A DNA stretch of 64,000 nt, from positions 1,922,001 through 1,986,000 of the forward strand of contig NZ_CP049199.1 in NCBI RefSeq assembly GCF_011045195.1, read 5' to 3'. The notes beneath the pieces were generated by a model that searched no databases, was not told where the DNA came from, and saw only the letters and a program-made list of their open reading frames with translations. This document shows, piece by piece, positions 51,290-60,567 of this stretch; position 1 is the stretch's first letter, and every line of letters begins with the position of its first letter. The position numbers and the translations under genes are program-made. The DNA comes from Caulobacter soli (GTDB lineage Bacteria; Pseudomonadota; Alphaproteobacteria; Caulobacterales; Caulobacteraceae).

Positions 51290-52174
51290 ATGGCCGGCGT
51301 GGAATGGCCCACTGTCTGGCTAGCGGTGGCGATCTACGCTCTGTGGGCCGCGGCGACCTATTTCCACGACCGCTTGCCCTGGCCGTTCCTGGCGCTGGTC
51401 GGGGGATGGGTGATCGCCTGGCACGGATCGCTGCAGCACGAGATCATTCACGGGCACCCGACGCGATCGAGGCGCTTGAACACCGCGCTGGGCTTTGCGC
51501 CGCTGTCGCTGTGGCTGCCGTTCGAGATCTATCGCCGATCTCATCAGGCCCATCACGCCACCGAACACCTGACCGATCCGACGCATGATCCGGAGGCCCG
51601 ATATCTTCCGGCCTCGGCGTCCTGGCTCCATCGCGCCGTGGCGGCGATGCAGGCCACTCTGCTCGGGCGACTGGCGCTGGGCCCGGTGATCGAGATCGCG
51701 GCCTTCTGGCTGGACGAGGCCGGACGGGTGACGAGAGGCGAGCCGGGCCGTCTATGGCTATGGATCCAGCACGGCTTGGCCGTGGCGGTGGTTATCGCCT
51801 GGCTGGCGCTCGTGTGCCACATGCCGCTTTGGCTGTACGGCCTCTGCTTTGTCTATCCGGGGGCGGCGCTGTCGCTGCTGCGCTCCTTCGCCGAGCACCG
51901 CGCCGATCCCACGCCGCAACATCGCGTCGCCGTGGTCGAGCGCGCCCCCATCCTGGGCCTGCTGTTCCTGAACAACAACCTGCACGCCGCGCACCATGAT
52001 CGCCCGGGCGCGCCCTGGCACAGCCTGCCGGCGTTCTACAAGCGTGACCGCGAACGCCTGCTGAACGCCAACGGCGGTCTGGTCTATGACGGCTACGGCG
52101 ACGTCGTCCGACGGTTCCTGCTGAAGCCGCACGATGACGCCACCTATCCCGCCAGCGAGGGAGGCGTCGCATGA
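51290..52174 (+). CDS. Membrane fatty-acid desaturase/hydroxylase family protein
   Basis: A 294-residue integral membrane di-iron enzyme. Three histidine boxes are visible: HEIIHGH near residue 47, HQAHHATEH near residue 87 and NNLHAAHHD near residue 230. Hydrophobic segments flank them. It would desaturate or hydroxylate a lipid or similar hydrophobic chain. The ATG at 51290 has only a weak ribosome site; an upstream in-frame start at 51170 lies in AT-rich DNA. It overlaps the PhnD-like gene by 4 bp. Confidence 0.8.
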   Translation: MAGVEWPTVWLAVAIYALWAAATYFHDRLPWPFLALVGGWVIAWHGSLQHEIIHGHPTRSRRLNTALGFAPLSLWLPFEIYRRSHQAHHATEHLTDPTHDPEARYLPASASWLHRAVAAMQATLLGRLALGPVIEIAAFWLDEAGRVTRGEPGRLWLWIQHGLAVAVVIAWLALVCHMPLWLYGLCFVYPGAALSLLRSFAEHRADPTPQHRVAVVERAPILGLLFLNNNLHAAHHDRPGAPWHSLPAFYKRDRERLLNANGGLVYDGYGDVVRRFLLKPHDDATYPASEGGVA

Positions 52175-53031
52175 CGGCCAAGGCTTGGGCAAGACGGGCG
52201 CCCGCGCGGACGGCGGCGCCGGCTAGGGGCAAGGCGGCCCTGGCGATGTACGACCTGCCGGAACTGCGCGAGGCCAACGACGCGCTCTGGGCCGCGATCG
52301 CGACACGATTGCGCGCGCGCAAGCTGTTCGACGTCCCGGACCGCCTGACGCGCGACGTTGCGCCGGACGTTCTGTGGACCGATCCCGATCTGATCCTCGC
52401 CCAGACCTGCGGCCTGCCCCTGGCGACGCGACTGGACCGCCAGGTTCGGGTGGTGGCCACGCCGCGTTATCGCGCCCGGGGCTGTGACGGGACCGATTAT
52501 CGCAGCGCCGTGGTCGTGCGGGCGGATCATGCGGCCAGTTCGCTGAACGACCTGCGGGCCGGGCGTTGCGCGGTCAACGACCTCGACTCCAACAGCGGCA
52601 TGAACCTGCTGCGCGCCGAGGTCGCGCCGCTGGCCAGGGGCAAGACGTTCTTCAAGTCGGTGATCATCACCGGCAGTCACCTGGCCAGCGCCGAGGCCGT
52701 GGCCACGGACGAGGCCGATGTGGCGGCGCTCGACTGCGTCACCTTCGCCCACCTGCAGCGCTGGCGCCCCGAGCTCGCCGCGCGTCTGCGAGTCCTGACC
52801 TGGACGGTTCGCAGCCCGGGCCTGCCGCTGATCACCAGCCTGACCACGAGCCCCGCTCAGCTGGCGGGACTTCGGGCGGTGCTCGACGAGGTCGCCGCCG
52901 AACCTGAACTGCGGGACGCGCGCGAGGCGCTTTTGCTGGACGGATTCAGCATGGTGCCCGCCGAGCAGTATCGCGCGGTCCTTCGGCTGCGCGACATCGC
53001 CCGCGACCTCGGCTATCCGCATCTGGCCTGA
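52171..53031 (+). CDS. PhnD-like substrate-binding fold protein without a signal peptide
   Basis: A 286-residue protein of the phosphonate/transferrin-type binding superfamily, seen in TFFKSVIITGSHLASAEAV and the DSNSGMN region. Unlike a periplasmic binding protein it has no export signal; residues 1-25 are Ala/Arg-rich. GAGGGAGG precedes the ATG, which overlaps the desaturase stop (ATGA). It may act as a cytoplasmic ligand sensor or chaperone for the membrane enzyme. Function is unproved. Confidence 0.75.
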   Translation: MTAKAWARRAPARTAAPARGKAALAMYDLPELREANDALWAAIATRLRARKLFDVPDRLTRDVAPDVLWTDPDLILAQTCGLPLATRLDRQVRVVATPRYRARGCDGTDYRSAVVVRADHAASSLNDLRAGRCAVNDLDSNSGMNLLRAEVAPLARGKTFFKSVIITGSHLASAEAVATDEADVAALDCVTFAHLQRWRPELAARLRVLTWTVRSPGLPLITSLTTSPAQLAGLRAVLDEVAAEPELRDAREALLLDGFSMVPAEQYRAVLRLRDIARDLGYPHLA

Positions 53032-53063
53032 AGCGGACGCCGTCGAGCCGGACTGGGCGCTCT

Positions 53064-54014
53064 CTAGTAGCCCGTCGCCGGGTCGACGCGGTCGAGCAGA
53101 TCCTCGCCGCGCGCGAACCGATCGAGATTGTCGCCCACCTTCTCCAGGAAGACGTGCCGCACCAGCGTGTGGTTGGACGCCACGTGCGGGGTGAGGCGCA
53201 CGCGGGGATGGGTCCACAGGGGATGACCCGCGGGCAGGGGCTCTGGCTCGGTGACGTCCAGGGTGGCGAACCCCAAGACGTTCGAGTCGAGGGCGGTGAC
53301 CAGGGCTTGGTGGTCGAGCACCGAGCCCCGGCCGACATTGATCAGATGCGCGCCGGGCTTGGCCTGGGCCAGAACCGCCGCGTCGATCAGGTTCCTGGTC
53401 TGCGCGGTGCCGGGCAAGGCGAGGACCAGGTGATCAGCGCTGGCGACGACCTCTTCCAGGGTGTCGAGCAGGTGGACTTCCGATACGGCGCTGGGCAGGT
53501 GGCGTTGGCGGCGAACCGCGGTGACGCGCGCCCCGAGCGCCAGGGCGCGACGGGCGACCGCCTGGCCGATCGCGCCGAAGCCGACCAGGCCGACCGTCGT
53601 CCCGGCCACGCGGCCGAGCGGAACATTGACCCATTGATCGGGCGACCTGGCGCGAACCGCCTCCAGGTCCTTGGATCGCAGATAGATCGCCGCGATCACG
53701 TAGTCGGCGATCTCCTCGGACGCCACGCCGCGACCGCAGGTGACGAGCGGGGCTTCCAGCAGCCAGGGCGGATAGAAGTCGACGCCGGCCGAGGCGCTGT
53801 AGACCCATTTGAGCCGGCCGGGCCAACCGGGCGGACGCGGCAGGTCCCTGGCGCCCCGCCAGGCGGGGCTGGGCCGGGTGATCAGGACATCGGCCTCGGC
53901 CGCCGTGCTCCAAGGATCGGCTTCAGGCGCGGCGATCAGGGTCGGCGCCGAAGGATGGCGTTGAAGTTGGGCGTTGAAGCTGTCCTCCATCTGACTGGCG
54001 ATGACGAGGCTCAT
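53064..54014 (-). CDS. D-2-hydroxyacid dehydrogenase family protein
   Basis: A 316-residue NAD(P)-dependent dehydrogenase of the 2-hydroxyacid family. The nucleotide loop is GLVGFGAIGQAVARR, catalytic Arg lies in INVGRGSVLD, Glu in VTEPEPLP and His in LTPHVASN. It would interconvert a 2-hydroxy acid and a 2-keto acid. The ATG at 54014 avoids an in-frame leader that overlaps the binding-protein gene. It lies 55 bp after the ABC binding lipoprotein on the same strand, so it may belong to that operon. Confidence 0.87.
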   Translation of the reverse strand: MSLVIASQMEDSFNAQLQRHPSAPTLIAAPEADPWSTAAEADVLITRPSPAWRGARDLPRPPGWPGRLKWVYSASAGVDFYPPWLLEAPLVTCGRGVASEEIADYVIAAIYLRSKDLEAVRARSPDQWVNVPLGRVAGTTVGLVGFGAIGQAVARRALALGARVTAVRRQRHLPSAVSEVHLLDTLEEVVASADHLVLALPGTAQTRNLIDAAVLAQAKPGAHLINVGRGSVLDHQALVTALDSNVLGFATLDVTEPEPLPAGHPLWTHPRVRLTPHVASNHTLVRHVFLEKVGDNLDRFARGEDLLDRVDPATGY

Positions 54015-54069
54015 GCCGAAACTCCAAGGACTGTGTGGCCGACTGGCTCGAACGCTGCAGGCATGGCGA

Positions 54070-55104
54070 CTAGGTCTTTCGTTCGAGGATGGAATTGAAG
54101 CGGTCGTCCCATAGCGGGCGGACATCGACCGCCTTGGGGATCAGGCCCGCGCCGGCGAAGACGTCGGCGACCTCCTGTTGCGAGGCGATGGCTGCCGTGT
54201 TGACGGGCCGCAGGTCGTAGCTGGCGCTCTTGCGCGCGAACTGGTCGCGGACATAGGCCAGCGGCACGCCGATCTCCTGGGCGATGGCCGCGGTCCACTG
54301 GTCCTCGTGACTGGCGGCCCAGGCATAGCCCTGGCGGACGACCTGCAGATAACGGCCGATCAGCTCGGACTTTTTGGGGTCGGCCAGGGCGTCGACATGG
54401 GCCGAGACGATGTAGTTGCCCGACAGGAAGCCGAGCGCCGTCTTGAGAACCCGCGCGCCTTGGGTGGCCAGGGCCCGCTGGATCGGAAAGCCATAGATGG
54501 CCCAAGCGTCCAGGGCTCCGCTGGAGAACGCGGTCCCGCCGTCGGCCACGCCCATGGCCACGGGGGTGATGTCGCTCCAATCCAGACCCACCGAGCGGAG
54601 CATCTTGATCAGGAAATATTGCGAGGTGGTGGCGCGGACATAGCCGACTCGCTTGCCCTTGAGGTCCGCCAGGCTCGCGATGCTCGAGCCCTTGGGCACG
54701 AGCACGACCTGATTGTTGACGTCCCCGTGCAGCACGGCGATCTGGCGAAAGCTCTGGGTCGCGCCGGCCGCCGCGAAGACCGGCGGGATCTCGCTCATGC
54801 CGCCGTAGTCCAGGGCTCCGGCGTTGAGGGCTTCGATCACCAAGTGGCCGGACTCGAAGCGGGCGAAACGCACCTGGAAGCCTGGCGTCGTCAGCCCGGC
54901 CTGGCGCTGGAGCAACTGCTGGTCGCCTTCGCCCTTGCCGGTGATCGACACGCGCAGCACGGGCTCGGCGGCCTGCTCGCGCGAGCCGCAGCCGCTCAGC
55001 AGCAAACCGCCGCCGAGGGCCATGCCGGCGCCGAGCATCAGGCGGCGGCTCATGAGCGGCTCGGGCTCGCCGCCCGCCCAGGCCTGACGTTCCAAGTCGC
55101 TCAT
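54070..55104 (-). CDS. SsuA-like substrate-binding lipoprotein (no cognate permease nearby)
   Basis: A 344-residue binding lipoprotein with an unusually long leader: an acidic 17-residue start, then MSRRLMLGAGMALGGGLLLSGC with lipobox Cys near residue 39, which may suggest a Tat-like or internal start at Met18. Domain landmarks are ALDYGGMSEIPPVF and LKGKRVGYVRAT. It starts 11 bp after the NtaA-type monooxygenase gene on the same strand, pairing capture with oxidation. No permease or ATPase is nearby. Confidence 0.85.
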   Translation of the reverse strand: MSDLERQAWAGGEPEPLMSRRLMLGAGMALGGGLLLSGCGSREQAAEPVLRVSITGKGEGDQQLLQRQAGLTTPGFQVRFARFESGHLVIEALNAGALDYGGMSEIPPVFAAAGATQSFRQIAVLHGDVNNQVVLVPKGSSIASLADLKGKRVGYVRATTSQYFLIKMLRSVGLDWSDITPVAMGVADGGTAFSSGALDAWAIYGFPIQRALATQGARVLKTALGFLSGNYIVSAHVDALADPKKSELIGRYLQVVRQGYAWAASHEDQWTAAIAQEIGVPLAYVRDQFARKSASYDLRPVNTAAIASQQEVADVFAGAGLIPKAVDVRPLWDDRFNSILERKT

Positions 55105-55115
55105 GTCACCGACCC

Positions 55116-56459
55116 TTATTCGGCGGCGATTTTGTCGGGACCGGCGGCCCAGCGATGCTCGGGGACCGGCAGTCCCAGGTGGCCGCGCAGGGTGTCGTGC
55201 TCGTACTCGGTGCGGAACAGGCCCTTGGCCTGCAGCAGCGGCACGACCTTGTCCCGGAACTGGGCGAAGACGCCGGGCTTGTCGACGCGCAGGATGAAGC
55301 CGTCGACGGCGCGGCCGACGAACCAGCGCTCGATCTCGTCGGCGATCGTCTGGGGCGAACCGACGAAGTCCGAGCGCCAGCGCCCGAAACGCTCGGCCGT
55401 CTGGCGCAACGTCAGCTGCTCTTCCTGGGCGATCCTGACGATGCGCTCGGCGCGGCCCTTGTAGCTGTTGAGGCTGAGATTGCTGACGTCCGGGAAGGGG
55501 CCGTCGATCGGGTACTTGCGGAAGTCGTGATAGTTGAAGGCCCGGCCCAACTCGACCAGCGACTTTTCGATCTCGCGGCTGCCGGCTTGAGCCTCGGCGA
55601 TGGCCTGGGCCTCTTCGTCGGTGTCGGCGATGATCGGCGCCAGGCCTGGCAGGACGCTGATGTGGTCGGGATCGCGGCCCAGGGCGGCGGCGCGGGCCTT
55701 CAGGTCGGCATAGTATTCGACGGCTTCATCAAAGGTGTCGACGCCGGCGAACACGCCCTCGGCGATCCTGGCGCCCAGGTCGCGGCCCGGACCGCTGACC
55801 CCGGCCTGGAAGATCACCGGCTGGCCTTGCGGCGAACGCGACAGGGCCAGAGGGCCGGCGACGGAGAAGAACTTGCCCTTGTGGTTCAGCGCGTGCTGCT
55901 TGGTCTTGTCGAGGAACACGCCCGCGGCCTTGTCGCGCGGGAAGGCGTCGTCCTCGTAGCTGTCCCAGAGACCCTGGACCACGTCGACGAATTCGCCGGC
56001 TCGCTCGTAGCGTTCGCCATGCTCGAAGTGCTCGTCGCGGCCGTAGTTCTTGGACGCGCCTTCCAGGCCCGTGGTCACCACGTTCCAGCCGGCGCGGCCC
56101 TTGCTGATGTGGTCCAGCGACCCGAACTGGCGAGCCACGTTGTAGGGCTCCCAGTAGGAGGTGGTCAGGGTGCCGACCAGGCCGATCTTGGAGGTGCTCA
56201 CTGCCACGGCGGACAGCAGGGTCAGCGGCTCCAGGCGGTTGAGGAAGTGGGGCGCTGTGTCGGGGGTGATGAACGGGCTGTCGACGATGAACACCAGGTC
56301 GAACTTGGCCGCCTCGGCCAGGCGGGCGTTGTCGATGTACCAGTTGATGTCGATGCTCGCGTCACCGGCCAGGGCGGGGTCGCGCCAGCTGGTGTGGTCC
56401 ATGCCGACGCCGCCCAGGATGGCGCCGAGCTTCAGTTGACGGGTGGATTGCTGCGTCAT
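55116..56459 (-). CDS. NtaA/SnaA/DszA-family FMN-dependent monooxygenase
   Basis: A 447-residue luciferase-like monooxygenase with the family hallmark [20 protein letters not shown] and LVFIVDSPFITPD. FMNH2 must come from a reductase elsewhere. GAGGG precedes the ATG at 56459; an earlier in-frame start lacks one. It is divergent from a related enzyme at 56782 and leads an operon with a binding lipoprotein. Likely substrates are organosulfur compounds such as sulfones or aryl sulfonates, by context. Confidence 0.86.
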   Translation of the reverse strand: MTQQSTRQLKLGAILGGVGMDHTSWRDPALAGDASIDINWYIDNARLAEAAKFDLVFIVDSPFITPDTAPHFLNRLEPLTLLSAVAVSTSKIGLVGTLTTSYWEPYNVARQFGSLDHISKGRAGWNVVTTGLEGASKNYGRDEHFEHGERYERAGEFVDVVQGLWDSYEDDAFPRDKAAGVFLDKTKQHALNHKGKFFSVAGPLALSRSPQGQPVIFQAGVSGPGRDLGARIAEGVFAGVDTFDEAVEYYADLKARAAALGRDPDHISVLPGLAPIIADTDEEAQAIAEAQAGSREIEKSLVELGRAFNYHDFRKYPIDGPFPDVSNLSLNSYKGRAERIVRIAQEEQLTLRQTAERFGRWRSDFVGSPQTIADEIERWFVGRAVDGFILRVDKPGVFAQFRDKVVPLLQAKGLFRTEYEHDTLRGHLGLPVPEHRWAAGPDKIAAE

Positions 56460-56781
56460 GGTCAAGCCCTCGAATTTGGAGCTTGAAGCTAGGGCGCGCG
56501 ACGCCACGGATGATAACGAGCACTGCTCAACAGCTCGATGATCAATTTCAATCTCAGTCTGAAAAAATCAATAATATCAGTGCCTCGGCGGCTTTTCTTG
56601 CGACGGCTGGAGAAAAACTGCGAGCCGGCGCGCGGCGAAACGCGGCCCGCGACAGGTCTCCTCAGAAATGCTGCGAGGACCAGCGACAAAACTGCGGCGC
56701 CGATCCTTGGCCAAGCTGGCGCCGGACGCCTATCTGCGGTTCCGAGGCGGCGGCGTCGAAGCCGGCCAAGAGGGATGAGCC
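56460..56781. promoter_or_regulatory. Divergent promoter region between two flavin monooxygenases
   Basis: A 322-bp gap with no supported gene. Its left third (about 56515-56585) is AT-rich, with TGATCAATTTCAATCTCAGT and a run of A, and probably carries both promoters. The right part is GC-rich leader ending in AGAGGGA, the ribosome site for 56782. No operator could be identified with confidence. Confidence 0.45.
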
Positions 56782-58104
56782 ATGAGCAAGCAGTTGAAGT
56801 TGGGCGCGTTCATGCGGCCGGTCAGCATTCACACCGGGGCCTGGCGTTATCCTGGCGCGATCCCTGACGCCAATTTCAACTTCCCGGCCATGAAGCGGTT
56901 CATCCAGACCCTGGAGCGCGCCAAGTTCGACGCCTTCTTCATGGCCGACCACCTGGCCGTGCTGAACATGCCGATCAACGCCCTCAAGCGCAGCCACACG
57001 GTGACCTCGTTCGAGCCCTTCACGCTGCTGTCGGCCCTGGCCGCGGTCACCGAGAACATCGGCCTGATGGCCACGGCCTCTACGACCTATGACGCGCCCT
57101 ACCACATCGCCCGGCGCTTCGCCTCGCTCGACCACATCAGCGGCGGCCGGGCCGGGTGGAACATCGTCACCACCTCCAACCCCGACGCGGCCCTGAACTT
57201 CGGGCTGGAAGAGGACATGGAGCACGACGCCCGCTACGCCCGGGCGCGCGAGTTCTACGATGTGGTCACCGGTCTCTGGGACAGCTTCGCCGACGACGCC
57301 TTCGTCCGCGACGTCGAGGCCGGGATCTATGTCGATCCGACCCGAATTCACGTGCTCGACCACAAGGGGCCGAACCTGTCGGTGCGCGGGCCGCTGAACA
57401 TCGCCAGACCCGTCCAGGGTTGGCCGGTGATCATCCAGGCCGGCGCGTCGGAGGCCGGGCGGCAACTGGCCGCCGAGACCGCCGAGGTGATCTTCGCGGC
57501 CGGCGCCAATCTCGACGCCGCCAAGACCTTCTACGCCGACATCAAGCGGCGCATGGCGCTGATCGGCCGCGACCCGGACAGCCTGAAGATCCTGCCGGCC
57601 GCCTTCGTGGTGGTCGGCGACAGCGTCGAGGAGGCCAAGGCCAAGCGCGCCAAGCTCGACAGCCTTGTGCACTACGACAGCGGCATCGGCACGCTCAACA
57701 GCATGCTCGGCCACGATGTCTCGGCCTATGACCCCGACGGTCCCTTGCCGGAGATTCCGCCGACCAACGCCAGCCATTCGGCCCGCGAGCGGGTGATCGA
57801 CCTGGCGCGTAATGAGAGCCTGACGATCCGGCAACTGGCCGCTCGCGTGGGCAGCTATGGCGGACCCGCCTTCGTCGGCACGGCCCAGACCATCGCCGAC
57901 GAAATGCAGCGCTGGTTGGAGGAAGAGGGCTCGGACGGCTTCAACATCATGTTCCCGTACCTTCCCGAAGGCCTGGATGACTTCGTCGACAAGGTCGTTC
58001 CCGAACTGCAGCGGCGCGGGATTTTCCGCACCGAATATGAGGGCGCGACCTTGCGGGAGAACCTGGGCCTGCAGCGGCCGGCGAACCGGTTCTTTCCAAC
58101 CTAG
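56782..58104 (+). CDS. NtaA/SnaA/DszA-family FMN-dependent monooxygenase
   Basis: A 440-residue luciferase-like monooxygenase with the hallmark [17 protein letters not shown] and the start motif LKLGAFMRPVSIHTGAWRYP. AGAGGGA precedes the ATG. It differs from the divergent enzyme at 55116 in its N-terminal strand, so the two probably have different substrates. It is followed at some distance by a class II aldolase gene on the same strand. No flavin reductase is seen. Confidence 0.86.
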   Translation: MSKQLKLGAFMRPVSIHTGAWRYPGAIPDANFNFPAMKRFIQTLERAKFDAFFMADHLAVLNMPINALKRSHTVTSFEPFTLLSALAAVTENIGLMATASTTYDAPYHIARRFASLDHISGGRAGWNIVTTSNPDAALNFGLEEDMEHDARYARAREFYDVVTGLWDSFADDAFVRDVEAGIYVDPTRIHVLDHKGPNLSVRGPLNIARPVQGWPVIIQAGASEAGRQLAAETAEVIFAAGANLDAAKTFYADIKRRMALIGRDPDSLKILPAAFVVVGDSVEEAKAKRAKLDSLVHYDSGIGTLNSMLGHDVSAYDPDGPLPEIPPTNASHSARERVIDLARNESLTIRQLAARVGSYGGPAFVGTAQTIADEMQRWLEEEGSDGFNIMFPYLPEGLDDFVDKVVPELQRRGIFRTEYEGATLRENLGLQRPANRFFPT

Positions 58105-58259
58105 CGTGGCGTTCCGCTAGCCGGGAAACAGCGACGGAACGGCCTCGGGATCCGCGTCGTCGCGGCGCGGTCGCCGGCAAATAAGCGCGTTGAAGAATGC
58201 TCGTTTGATGCGGCGGGGCGTGATCGCTCTAGATGCGGCTTTCAACAATGGAGGCTTGC

Positions 58260-59054
58260 GTGGCGGACGGTTTCATCCCGGGGGTCGAACCCATTCGGCA
58301 CAAGGTCAGCGAAGACGAGTGGCGCGTGCGCGTCGATCTGGCCGCGCTCTATCGCCTGGCGGCGCTGGAGGGGTGGGACGACCTGATCTTCACCCATGTC
58401 TCGGCGCGCGTGCCAGGACCCGAGCACCACTTCCTGATCAACCCCTACGGCCTTCGGTTCGGCGAGGTCACCGCCTCCAGCCTGGTGAAGATCGATCTGG
58501 ACGGCAATCTGGTCGAGCCAAGCGCGTACGGGATCAACTATGCCGGCTTCGTCATCCATTCGGCGATCCACGCGGCGCGCGAGGACGCCCACTACGTCAT
58601 CCACTTCCACACCGACGACGGCATCGCGGTCTCGTCGCAGAAGGAGGGGCTGCTGCCGCTGAACCAGCGCTCGCTGGGCGTCATCCCACGGCTGGCCTAT
58701 CACGACTACGAAGGCGTGGCCCTGCATCTGGACGAGCGCGAGCGGCTAGTGGCCGACCTGGGCGACAAGACGCTGCTCCTTCTGCGCAACCACGGCACCC
58801 TGGCCCTGGGCTCATCGCCCGGCGCGGCATGGCTGGGCATCTATCAGCTGGAGAAGGCCTGCACCGCGCAGATCCGTGCGCTCAGCGGCGGCCGCGACGG
58901 CGTGCTGATCGCGCCCCAGGCGGCGCAGGAGGAGGTGGCCCGATTGGTCGCTGGGCAGGGGCGTGGCACGAGTGATCGGGCCAGCACCGCCGACCTGGCC
59001 TGGGCCGCGCTGCTTCGCCGCGTCGACCAGGAGTCGCCCGGCTACGATCGCTAG
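58260..59054 (+). CDS. Class II aldolase/adducin-family protein
   Basis: A 264-residue protein of the class II aldolase (FucA/AraD) family. Metal-site and fold motifs are visible: HVSARVPGPEHHF, HFHTDDGIA and NHGTLALG, the last supplying a zinc-binding histidine. It would cleave or decarboxylate a small hydroxy-ketone substrate. The GTG at 58260 follows GGAGG at a 5-nt spacing; an ATG nine codons upstream has no site. It converges with the amidase gene and overlaps it by 4 bp. Confidence 0.85.
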   Translation: MADGFIPGVEPIRHKVSEDEWRVRVDLAALYRLAALEGWDDLIFTHVSARVPGPEHHFLINPYGLRFGEVTASSLVKIDLDGNLVEPSAYGINYAGFVIHSAIHAAREDAHYVIHFHTDDGIAVSSQKEGLLPLNQRSLGVIPRLAYHDYEGVALHLDERERLVADLGDKTLLLLRNHGTLALGSSPGAAWLGIYQLEKACTAQIRALSGGRDGVLIAPQAAQEEVARLVAGQGRGTSDRASTADLAWAALLRRVDQESPGYDR

Positions 59055-60442
59055 GGAGTTACGCGCGGCCAGGGACGCTGCTCTGGCCGCAGGCGCTCAT
59101 AGGCGCGTGACAGTCGGAGCACGCCCAGGTCGTCAAACCGCCTGCCGACGATCTGCAGGCCGATGGGCAAGCCGTCGTTCGTATAGCCGCAATTGATCGA
59201 GGCCGCCGGCTGTTCGGTCATGTTGAACGGCACGGTGAAGGCTATGTGCTCGAACGGCCGGCGGGGATCGTTGGTCGGGGAGGGCAGCTCTGCGGCGAAG
59301 GCGGGCATGGGCGCGGTCGGCGACAGCACGAAGTCGTACGGTTGGAACGCCTTGGCGCCGGTCTCGCGCATGCGCTGGATCTGGTTGAAGCCGCGATAGA
59401 CCGACAGGCCGTCGGCGTCTTTGGCCGCCCGCGCCCAGGCGTCGATATAGGGCAGGACGAGGCGAGCCTTCTCCGGCGGCAAGGCGCTGAGATCGCTCCA
59501 CGACCGGGTGCGCCAGAAGAGGTCCAGGCCGTCCAGCATCTCGCGGGTCAGGAAGGGAGCGAAGGACTCGACGATCGCGCCCTGGGTCTCAAGCAGGCGC
59601 GCGGCGGCGACCACCGCCTCCACGACCTGGGGCTCGGGCGCGGCGCCGGCCCCGGCGTCCAGCATCAGGCCGATGCGCAGGCCACGCAGGTCGATCTCCA
59701 GGTCCAGCCAATCGAGGTCGGCGGGCGGCAGGCTCATGTGGTCGCGCCAGTCCGGGGCGCTCAGCACGGTCATCATCAGGGCGGAGTCGGCGACGGTGCG
59801 GGTCATCGGTCCGGCGACGCGGCCGATATAGGGTGGATCGATCGGGATGCGCCCATTGCTGGGCTTGAACCCATAGACGCCGCACCAGCCGGCCGGCAGG
59901 CGCACCGAGCCGCCGATGTCGGTGCCCACATGCAGAGGGCCATAACCGGCGGCGGCGGCCGACCCCGCGCCGGCGCTGGAGCCGCCCGGCGTCTTGTCGA
60001 TGTTCCAGGGATTGCGCGCCAGCTTGTGAAAGCTGGACAGGCCCGACGACAGCATGCCGAAGTCCGGCACCGTGGTCTTGCAGAAGATCACCGCCCCGGC
60101 CTCGCGCAGTCGCGCCGCCGGGGGCGCGTCGGCCTCCTGGGGGATCAGGTCCGTGGCCGCCGTGCCCAGGGGCTTGGCCAGGCCCTTGGTGGCGATCAGC
60201 TCCTTGATGGTCACCGGCACGCCGTCGAGCGGTCCCATCGGTTCGCCTCGGACCCAGCGCGCCTCCGACGCCCGAGCATCGGCCAAGGCGGCGTCCAGGT
60301 CCAACCCCCAGGTGGCGTTGAGGGTAGGCTCCAGCGCTTCGACCCGAGCCAGAACCGCGGTCATCACCTCGACGGGAGAGACGCGCCGGTCGCGATAGAG
60401 CGTCAGAAGCTCGACGGCCGTGAGGTCCGGAAAGTCGGTCAT
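59051..60442 (-). CDS. Amidase-signature family amidase
   Basis: A 463-residue amidase with the Ser-cisSer-Lys triad: Lys in VTIKELIA, cis-Ser in TPGGSSAG and nucleophile Ser in GTDIGGSVRLPA, 24 residues after the cis-Ser as expected. It hydrolyses an amide to acid and ammonia. The ATG at 60442 has GGAG upstream; a TTG six codons earlier is less likely. It is divergent from a P1-type peptidase gene 125 bp away, so both could serve amide or peptide use. Confidence 0.9.
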   Translation of the reverse strand: MTDFPDLTAVELLTLYRDRRVSPVEVMTAVLARVEALEPTLNATWGLDLDAALADARASEARWVRGEPMGPLDGVPVTIKELIATKGLAKPLGTAATDLIPQEADAPPAARLREAGAVIFCKTTVPDFGMLSSGLSSFHKLARNPWNIDKTPGGSSAGAGSAAAAGYGPLHVGTDIGGSVRLPAGWCGVYGFKPSNGRIPIDPPYIGRVAGPMTRTVADSALMMTVLSAPDWRDHMSLPPADLDWLDLEIDLRGLRIGLMLDAGAGAAPEPQVVEAVVAAARLLETQGAIVESFAPFLTREMLDGLDLFWRTRSWSDLSALPPEKARLVLPYIDAWARAAKDADGLSVYRGFNQIQRMRETGAKAFQPYDFVLSPTAPMPAFAAELPSPTNDPRRPFEHIAFTVPFNMTEQPAASINCGYTNDGLPIGLQIVGRRFDDLGVLRLSRAYERLRPEQRPWPRVTP

Positions 60443-60567
60443 GGGAACTCCGGTAAGCAAGGCGAGTACGGAATGAGGCTACAGGCCGTCAGGCTCGCGC
60501 GAAGTCGTTTTCCGCCCGCTGGCGGCCGGCCTCGGCTAAAAGCGGTGGCGCGCCGAATCTTTGAAGG

